Shown here: one piece after another, positions 1 to 3,598 of the stretch
Position numbering within the stretch: the first letter of the stretch is position 1
How the letters are laid out: every line of letters begins with the position of its first letter
DNA from: an uncultured Bacteroides sp.
GTDB lineage: Bacteria > Bacteroidota > Bacteroidia > Bacteroidales > Bacteroidaceae
Assembly (NCBI RefSeq): GCF_910585845.1
Contig: NZ_CAJUHF010000082.1
Location: 1-9,264 of the forward strand
Direction of reading: 5' to 3'
DNA length: 9,264 bases
The notes under the pieces: model-generated
The model's database searches: none
What the model was told of the DNA's origin: nothing
Seen by the model: only the letters and a program-made list of their open reading frames with translations
Position numbers and translations under genes: made by a program

Positions 1-185
1 TTGAATGTTTTTGAGAAGAGGAACGTAAATGGCTGAAAAACAAGAAGGAGGAAGGGAAAGTTTTTTCTGAGGATAAATACAAGGGGGAAAGTGAGACACA
101 TTATTATATATCGTGCGCGCGCGTATCATTACGAACAAGCAATAGAAATGACTGACGATAAGTGCAGCGCCCCACTGTCATCAGC
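1..185. other. Gene-less left edge upstream of the Rpn gene
   Basis: No gene is recognised here. The frame of the downstream nuclease stays open leftward to a GTG at 91, but that extension crosses a heptamer array, looks compositionally unlike protein, and lies upstream of the likely promoter. A 12-codon frame ending at 34-36 and a 13-codon ATG frame at 29-70 have no recognisable content. Positions 112-125 are an alternating pyrimidine-purine run (cgtgcgcgcgcgta) just after a tatatat stretch. Confidence 0.5.
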
Positions 186-269
186 CAATTATCAATTATC
201 AATTGCCAATTATCAATTGCCAATTATCAATTGCCAATTATCAACTGTCAATTGTCAATTGTCAACAGG
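186..269. repeat. Heptamer tandem array (CAATTAT/CAATTGC/CAATTGT)
   Basis: Eleven consecutive 7-bp units occupy 186-262: CAATTAT or CAATTGC alternate first, then CAACTGT and CAATTGT, with a degenerate twelfth unit at 263-269. The array ends about 30 bp before the promoter -7 box of the nuclease gene. Arrays of this AT-rich type are common between genes in Bacteroides. Copy number could vary between strains by slippage and alter the distance to upstream elements. Confidence 0.9.
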
Positions 270-299
270 CATTGTCACTGCCAATTGGATTATAATTCT

Positions 300-314
300 T
301 ATATTTGCGCAAAT
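300..314 (+). promoter_or_regulatory. Bacteroides-type promoter with overlapping palindrome, Rpn gene
   Basis: TATATTTG at 300-307 matches the Bacteroidetes -7 consensus TAnnTTTG exactly. The -33 element is weak (TTGT at 272-275, spacer long). Transcription would begin near 314, leaving a leader of roughly 17 nt before the ATG at 331. The 12-bp perfect palindrome ATTTGCGCAAAT (303-314) overlaps the -7 box and the predicted start, where a repressor would sit. Its role is inference. Confidence 0.6.
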
Positions 315-330
315 TCATAAAGATACTGTC

Positions 331-1257
331 ATGAGATACCTGGATCCTAAGACTGATTTAACCTTCAAACGGGTTTTTGGCGAACATCCCGACCTGGTGA
401 TGAGTTTGCTGAATGCACTATTGCCGCTTGAACAGGGACAAGAAGTTACTGAAATTGAGTATTTGCCGGTAGAGCTGGTGCCGGATAATCCGTTGAGGAA
501 AAACAGCATTGTTGATGTGCGCTGCCGGGACAAGCAGGGACGGGTGTTTCTGGTGGAGATGCAGATTATCTGGACGCCGGAGTTCCAACAGCGTGTGTTG
601 TTCAATGCCTCGAAAGCATACGTGCGGCAATTGGATGCCGGAGAGCACTATGAGTTGCTGCAACCCGTATATTCGCTGAACCTGGTGAATGACATCTTCG
701 AGCCTGAACTGGACAACGAGTATTATCATTATTATCGCCTTGTGCATATGGAGCATACGGAGAAGGTGATAGAAGGGCTTCACCTGATATTCGTGGAGCT
801 GCCCAAATTCACTCCTCAAAGCTACAGCGAGAAGAAAATGCAAGTGCTGTGGCTCAGGTTCCTGACCGAGATCAATGACAAGACGCATGAAGTGCCGCAA
901 GAATTGCTGGAGAACCCTGAGCTGAAGAAGGCGGTGAATGTGCTGGAGGAATCGGCTTTCACGGATGCACAACTGGCTGGATATGAGAAGTTCTGGGATA
1001 TCGTCAGTGTGGAAAGGACGCTGATGTATTCTGCCCAAAAGAGGGGCATGAAGGAGGGACTGGAGAAAGGAAGAGCTGAAGGACTGGAGAAAGGAAGAGC
1101 TGAAGGACTGGAGAAAGGAATGGCTGAAGGGTTGGAGAAAGGACGTTCGGACGCACAGAAAGAGATTGCGCGGAACCTGAAGAAAGCCGGTGTGCCCACC
1201 GAAATCATCATGCAGAGCACAGGGCTTTCGAAGGAGGAAATAGAGGAAGAAAAATAA
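331..1257 (+). CDS. Rpn family recombination-promoting nuclease / putative transposase (PD-(D/E)XK)
   Basis: A 308-aa protein starting MRYLDPKTDLTFKRVFGEHP, the typical N-terminus of the Rpn/YhgA-like family once annotated as putative transposases. The nuclease core is visible as D62 (IVDVRC) followed by E76 and Q78 (VFLVEMQ), matching the D...ExQ variant of PD-(D/E)XK. Family members are Mg-dependent DNA endonucleases that raise RecA-independent recombination; some are linked to phage defence. The C-terminus has EGLEKG repeats (about residues 240-272), then ARNLKKAGVP and TGLSKEEIEEEK, the usual family tail. The ATG at 331 is chosen because it begins the family consensus and sits 17 nt after a promoter; the frame is open back to 91, but that part runs through heptamer repeats. 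It converges on the amidase with a 2-bp gap between stops. An internal ATG (residue 240) preceded by GAGGGG could give a short C-terminal product. Confidence 0.9.
   Translation: MRYLDPKTDLTFKRVFGEHPDLVMSLLNALLPLEQGQEVTEIEYLPVELVPDNPLRKNSIVDVRCRDKQGRVFLVEMQIIWTPEFQQRVLFNASKAYVRQLDAGEHYELLQPVYSLNLVNDIFEPELDNEYYHYYRLVHMEHTEKVIEGLHLIFVELPKFTPQSYSEKKMQVLWLRFLTEINDKTHEVPQELLENPELKKAVNVLEESAFTDAQLAGYEKFWDIVSVERTLMYSAQKRGMKEGLEKGRAEGLEKGRAEGLEKGMAEGLEKGRSDAQKEIARNLKKAGVPTEIIMQSTGLSKEEIEEEK
1057..1146 (+). repeat. 24-bp in-frame tandem repeat encoding GLEKGRAE units
   Basis: Units begin at 1057, 1081, 1105 and 1129. The first two are identical, the third differs in the arginine codon (R to M change), and the fourth is partial. 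Each unit is eight codons (GLEKGRAE), so copy-number change keeps the frame and only lengthens or shortens the charged helical linker of the Rpn protein. Such repeats are characteristic of this family. Confidence 0.9.
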
Positions 1258-1259
1258 TA

Positions 1260-1736
1260 TCAGTCCCGATACGCCGGATTGGGCGGAGGAGGATCTTGCA
1301 GGATGGTAGCGGCATCGAAGCAGGGACACTCTTTGATCCACTCTTCGGGTTCGATCTCGCCGTTGCGGTTCAGGTCGGGACTGAGGTCGCGGTGCCCCAC
1401 TACCCTACTGCCGGGATAATCGCGGAGCAACATCCGGACCAGCACACGAAGCGAATGCTTCTGGAAGTCGGTACGGGTGTCGGCAGGACGGCCGTGCAGG
1501 TCATAACCGCCTTCGTAGCAGATGCCGATGGAGTGCGCGTTATGCCCTTTGGCGTGTGCGCCGGCTTGCTCCAGCGGACGGAGGGCTTTGATGTCTCCGT
1601 TCTTGCGTATGTAGAAGTGATAGCCTGCGCCGGAGAATCCCCGGCGCAGATGGTCTGTGATCAAGTCGTATTCCGTATAACAACGGTCAGCGCGGGTGGC
1701 GCTGCAATGAATGACTAATAAATCAATCGTTCTCAT
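1260..1736 (-). CDS. N-acetylmuramoyl-L-alanine amidase (Amidase_2 / T7 lysozyme-like, zinc)
   Basis: A 158-aa single-domain amidase that would cleave the bond between N-acetylmuramic acid and L-Ala of the peptidoglycan stem. Aligned by eye to T7 lysozyme: H10 (VIHCSAT), H115 (VVGHRD) and C137 (ECPCFD) are the zinc ligands, with Y39 (GAGYHFYI) and K135 as catalytic residues, so all key positions are present. No signal peptide is visible: the protein starts directly with the first strand (MRTIDLLVIH), so it is predicted cytoplasmic, as in phage endolysins. Between H115 and C137 there is an EF-hand-like loop, D121-x-N123-x-N125-G-x-I-x-x-x-E132. It is the last gene of the HU-smalltalk-amidase operon, 55 bp after the smalltalk stop. 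The start at 1736 is the only one that keeps the first strand and H10. Confidence 0.93.
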   Translation of the reverse strand: MRTIDLLVIHCSATRADRCYTEYDLITDHLRRGFSGAGYHFYIRKNGDIKALRPLEQAGAHAKGHNAHSIGICYEGGYDLHGRPADTRTDFQKHSLRVLVRMLLRDYPGSRVVGHRDLSPDLNRNGEIEPEEWIKECPCFDAATILQDPPPPNPAYRD

Positions 1737-1791
1737 CAGTTTATTGGCATTTTTCTAAAAAAAGACTAAAGAGGATAATGCTCCTCACGGC

Positions 1792-1896
1792 TCAACCCAT
1801 TCTGTTCATGGCATGGGCGCTCAGCGCACCCAACAGGGCGGAAGCCAAGGCAATCACCATTTTCAGAATGACATCAAAAGAAAGTTTCTTCTTCAT
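1792..1896 (-). CDS. Smalltalk protein (34-aa membrane-type peptide)
   Basis: A 34-aa peptide, starting MKKKLSFDVILKMVIALA and ending LSAHAMNRMG. It matches in length and pattern the Bacteroides 'smalltalk protein' family: a basic N-terminus (KKK), one hydrophobic helix from about residue 9 to 29, and a short polar end. It lies between the HU-like gene (45 bp upstream) and the amidase (55 bp downstream) on the same strand, so co-transcription is likely. The helix could be a single transmembrane segment; the AHA near its end could also be read as a signal-peptidase-like site, but almost nothing would remain after cleavage. Function is unknown. A pinholin- or holin-like role with the signal-less amidase is speculation. 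An A-rich stretch and no clear Shine-Dalgarno precede the ATG. Confidence 0.85.
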   Translation of the reverse strand: MKKKLSFDVILKMVIALASALLGALSAHAMNRMG

Positions 1897-1941
1897 AATT
1901 TAAATAGGGTTTAGGGATTAAACTTATTCAAAAAGGAGTCT

Positions 1942-2484
1942 TTATCCGAAAGGATTCTCGTCTACTCCACCTCCGTCGCCGGTAGAGCCACTGCCGCCGG
2001 TGGAACCACTGCCGTCGCCTTCTTCTTTTCCGCCGCCGGCGTCGGTGGCATCGGCATCTTTCGGCTTATACAGCTCGAAGGAGATGTTGTTGGGGGCGTT
2101 TCGGGTGGTGGCGATGGCGTCGTTCACCAGTCGCAGGCTGCTGTCGGGCAGGAAACGGATGTTGATCTTGTCGATGTTCTTCACGGTGCAATCCTCCTGC
2201 TTCTCGGTGCCGATGCAGTGGAAGGTGGTATAGAAGACGCCGAATCCATCCAGTTTCACACTGTCGCCGTCCGTCAGCTTGCGCTTGAGGTTGCGCACGA
2301 TGGCTTTGGTGACGTGCTCCACGTCTTCGGCAGACATGCCGCCCATCTCTTCAATTTCCTGCGAAAGGCGATGGATGTCGTACAGGCGGGAGGTCTTTGC
2401 CTTACGCTTGAGGTAATTCAACTTCGGGGACGATTTATCCCCCACTTTCTTGTAACGCAATGTGTGTTCTACAATCACTGACAT
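1942..2484 (-). CDS. HU-family DNA-binding protein with Gly-rich tail
   Basis: A 180-aa protein with the HU/IHF-like fold expected at about residues 35-128: helices around YDIHRLSQEIEEMGGMSAED and VEHVTKAIVRNLKRKL, then the conserved turn VKLDGFGVFYTTF (76-88; GFG at 80-82) and strand INIRFLPDSSLR. The N-terminal 30 residues are basic (RYKKVGDKSSPKLNYLKRK) and probably add DNA contact. Residues 145-180 are a low-complexity Gly/Ser/Asp tail (GSGSTGGSGSTGDGGG), disordered and acidic, as often seen in this Bacteroides-specific HU subgroup. Canonical HU is about 90 aa, so this is an extended form. It is the first gene of the operon with smalltalk and the amidase, and its promoter is near 2639-2667. 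It may be structural or regulatory; the iterons upstream are possible targets (inference). Confidence 0.9.
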   Translation of the reverse strand: MSVIVEHTLRYKKVGDKSSPKLNYLKRKAKTSRLYDIHRLSQEIEEMGGMSAEDVEHVTKAIVRNLKRKLTDGDSVKLDGFGVFYTTFHCIGTEKQEDCTVKNIDKINIRFLPDSSLRLVNDAIATTRNAPNNISFELYKPKDADATDAGGGKEEGDGSGSTGGSGSTGDGGGVDENPFG

Positions 2485-2510
2485 AATAGTGTTTTTTAAA
2501 AGATTAATAA

Positions 2511-2614
2511 GTTACAGAGCTACAGAGTTACAGAGCTACAGAGTTACAAAGTTACAGAGCTACAAGGCTACAGAGCTACAAGGCTACAGAGCTACAAACT
2601 CATGAACTCACAAA
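2511..2614. repeat. Octamer tandem array in the HU-gene 5' UTR
   Basis: Eleven 8-bp units (GTTACAGA, GCTACAGA, GCTACAAG, GCTACAAA and close variants) run in register from 2511 to 2598, followed by two divergent units CTCATGAA and CTCACAAA. It falls between the predicted HU promoter and the HU start codon, so it would be transcribed as a repetitive leader. Related octamers occur at 8929-8952. Confidence 0.9.
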
Positions 2615-2638
2615 CTCCCCTTTCTCTTTTCGTCAGAA

Positions 2639-2667
2639 CAAAGATACGACATGGGAAAAGGCGGAAA
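2639..2667 (-). promoter_or_regulatory. Promoter of the HU-smalltalk-amidase operon
   Basis: On the minus strand TATCTTTG (2646 to 2639) is an exact TAnnTTTG -7 box. TTTC (2667 to 2664), 17 bp upstream, is a near-match to the TTTG -33 element. Transcription would start around 2632 and produce a leader of about 150 nt that contains the octamer array. Confidence 0.6.
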
Positions 2668-2681
2668 TCCGGTTCGCTACT

Positions 2682-2711
2682 TTTCGGTAAGTTTCGGTAA
2701 GTTTCAGTAAC
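2682..2711. repeat. Three 10-bp iterons, TTTCGGTAAG
   Basis: TTTCGGTAAG at 2682-2691 and 2692-2701 are identical, and TTTCAGTAAC at 2702-2711 differs at two positions. The spacing is about one helical turn, so a protein binding each copy would sit on one DNA face. They lie just upstream of the minus-strand HU promoter and upstream of the putative DUF4248 promoter, a good position for shared control of the divergent units. Confidence 0.75.
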
Positions 2712-2723
2712 GATAAAGTTGTG

Positions 2724-2735
2724 AAACGTACGTTT
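2724..2735. promoter_or_regulatory. 12-bp perfect palindrome AAACGTACGTTT, candidate operator
   Basis: A perfect palindrome between the iterons and the putative DUF4248 promoter. It resembles the core of inverted repeats known to flank invertible promoters in B. fragilis, but no partner copy was found in this window. An operator shared by the divergent transcripts is the simpler reading. Confidence 0.4.
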
Positions 2736-2750
2736 TTTCCTTGCATCCGC

Positions 2751-2781
2751 TTGCATATCTCACTGAAAATCATTAACTTTA
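2751..2781 (+). promoter_or_regulatory. Putative promoter of the DUF4248 gene
   Basis: TTGC (2751-2754) and TAACTTTA (2774-2781, one mismatch to TAnnTTTG) are separated by 19 bp, a usual Bacteroides spacing. A start near 2788 would give a leader of about 74 nt, rich in A and G. Weaker than the other promoters listed here. Confidence 0.4.
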
Positions 2782-2861
2782 TATCCATATAAAGAAAAAG
2801 AAAGGAAAAAAGAATCTCCCAGAATCACGGAGACGCTTACCAAACAAAAAACATTTCAAGT

Positions 2862-3110
2862 ATGACAAACTTTGATACGAACAGCATGGAGGAAGAAAGA
2901 TTCCCCATCCGCAGCTATGGAAAGGGCGAACTCGCCATGATCTACATCCAAGGAGTGCAACAACAAAGCGCTGTCAAGGAATTTAATGCATGGATACGCA
3001 AAAGCCCGGGACTGGAACAGCAACTGATCGAAACCGGCATGAACCGGACAGCAAGAAAGTATACCCCCATGCAAGTAAAGCTTATCGTCAATGCACTGGG
3101 AGAACCGTAA
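2862..3110 (+). CDS. DUF4248 domain-containing protein
   Basis: An 82-aa protein that fits the Bacteroides DUF4248 family: FPIRSYGKGELAMIYIQGV (residues 14-32), then a helical segment with a conserved Trp (FNAWIRKSPGLEQQLIETG) and the C-terminal YTPMQVKLIVNALGEP, where the P-x-Q-V-x-x-I-x-x-x-LGEP ending is the family hallmark. The family is almost always found divergent from the HU-like gene of this cassette, as here. Its function is not known. The compact helical architecture, with a mid-protein segment that could be a helix-turn-helix, and the intervening iterons make a DNA-binding regulator a plausible inference. No Shine-Dalgarno is visible; the ATG is preceded by an A-rich stretch, common in this phylum. 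A MITE sits 23 bp beyond the stop. Confidence 0.85.
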   Translation: MTNFDTNSMEEERFPIRSYGKGELAMIYIQGVQQQSAVKEFNAWIRKSPGLEQQLIETGMNRTARKYTPMQVKLIVNALGEP

Positions 3111-3133
3111 GGATGGAAAAATACCCGAATTTA

Positions 3134-3306
3134 GAGCCTGTTTAAATTTTGTTCAGCCTTCTTTTGAGAGTTCTTTTTGAGGATGTTTTTCTGTTTTTAT
3201 GAGGAGCATAGCGGGCTATGTGACGAATAAAAAGAGGAAAACAGACCGAAAAGAAACTCTAAAGAAGCTGAATAAAAAACTTTTTGAAGAAAATTTAAAC
3301 AGGCTC
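3134..3306 (+). mobile_element. 173-bp MITE, copy 1 (GAGCC...GGCTC ends, TTA target duplication)
   Basis: Terminal inverted repeats are perfect over 17 bp (GAGCCTGTTTAAATTTT and its complement). The element is flanked by TTA at 3131-3133 and 3307-3309. It has no ORF; most of it folds imperfectly on itself around CATAGCGGGCTATG. GAG-starting ends and a TNA duplication match the IS1031 group of the IS5 family, so it is probably a non-autonomous derivative of such an element (inference from known family ends). A near-identical copy in the opposite orientation is at 6811-6983. Confidence 0.85.
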
Positions 3307-3340
3307 TTAGTGTCAAAAGTTTCAGGTTTCATATATGCCT

Positions 3341-3598
3341 AAAAAATTCCGCGCGAAACTACTTTCGGGTATTATTTCCTTGAAAAAACTACTTTCCGGA
3401 CATTATTTCCCTGAAAAAGCTACTTTTCCGGGCATTATTTCCTCGAAAAAACTACTTTTCCGAGCATTATTTCCCTGAAAACTACTTTCAGGTATCATTT
3501 CCCTGAAACCTATTTTCCAGGTATCATTTCCCTGAAACCTACTTCCGGGTATTATTTCCTTGAGAGCCTATTTTCGGGTATTTTTCAACTCAAAAAAC
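3341..3598. repeat. Degenerate 28-32 bp minisatellite downstream of the VirE/DUF3987 gene
   Basis: About eight units of the type ctactttccgggcattatttccctgaaaa. The anchor ATTATTTCC or a close variant occurs at 3371, 3402, 3434, 3466, 3494, 3523, 3551 and 3580, with spacings of 31, 32, 32, 28, 29, 28 and 29 bp. Stops interrupt it and it has no spacers, so it is neither coding nor CRISPR. Similar motifs continue into the last codons of the adjacent gene (to about 3652). Together with the MITE it fills the gap between the convergent DUF4248 and VirE genes. Confidence 0.85.

Noticed and set aside
91..330. N-terminal extension of the Rpn protein from GTG 91
   Set aside because: The extension crosses the heptamer array, has no family similarity, and the -7 box at 300-307 and the consensus start MRYLDPKTD at 331 point to the shorter protein.
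418..1341. Minus-strand open frame of 307 codons opposite the Rpn gene
   Set aside because: Antisense shadow; its repeats (FSSSFLQS) are merely the complement of the EGLEKG repeat.
2724..2735. End of an invertible promoter segment
   Set aside because: The motif resembles inverted repeats of B. fragilis invertible promoters, but I found no second copy, and the site is itself a self-contained palindrome.
3341..3598. CRISPR array
   Set aside because: Units are contiguous and degenerate with no unique spacers and no cas genes in the window.
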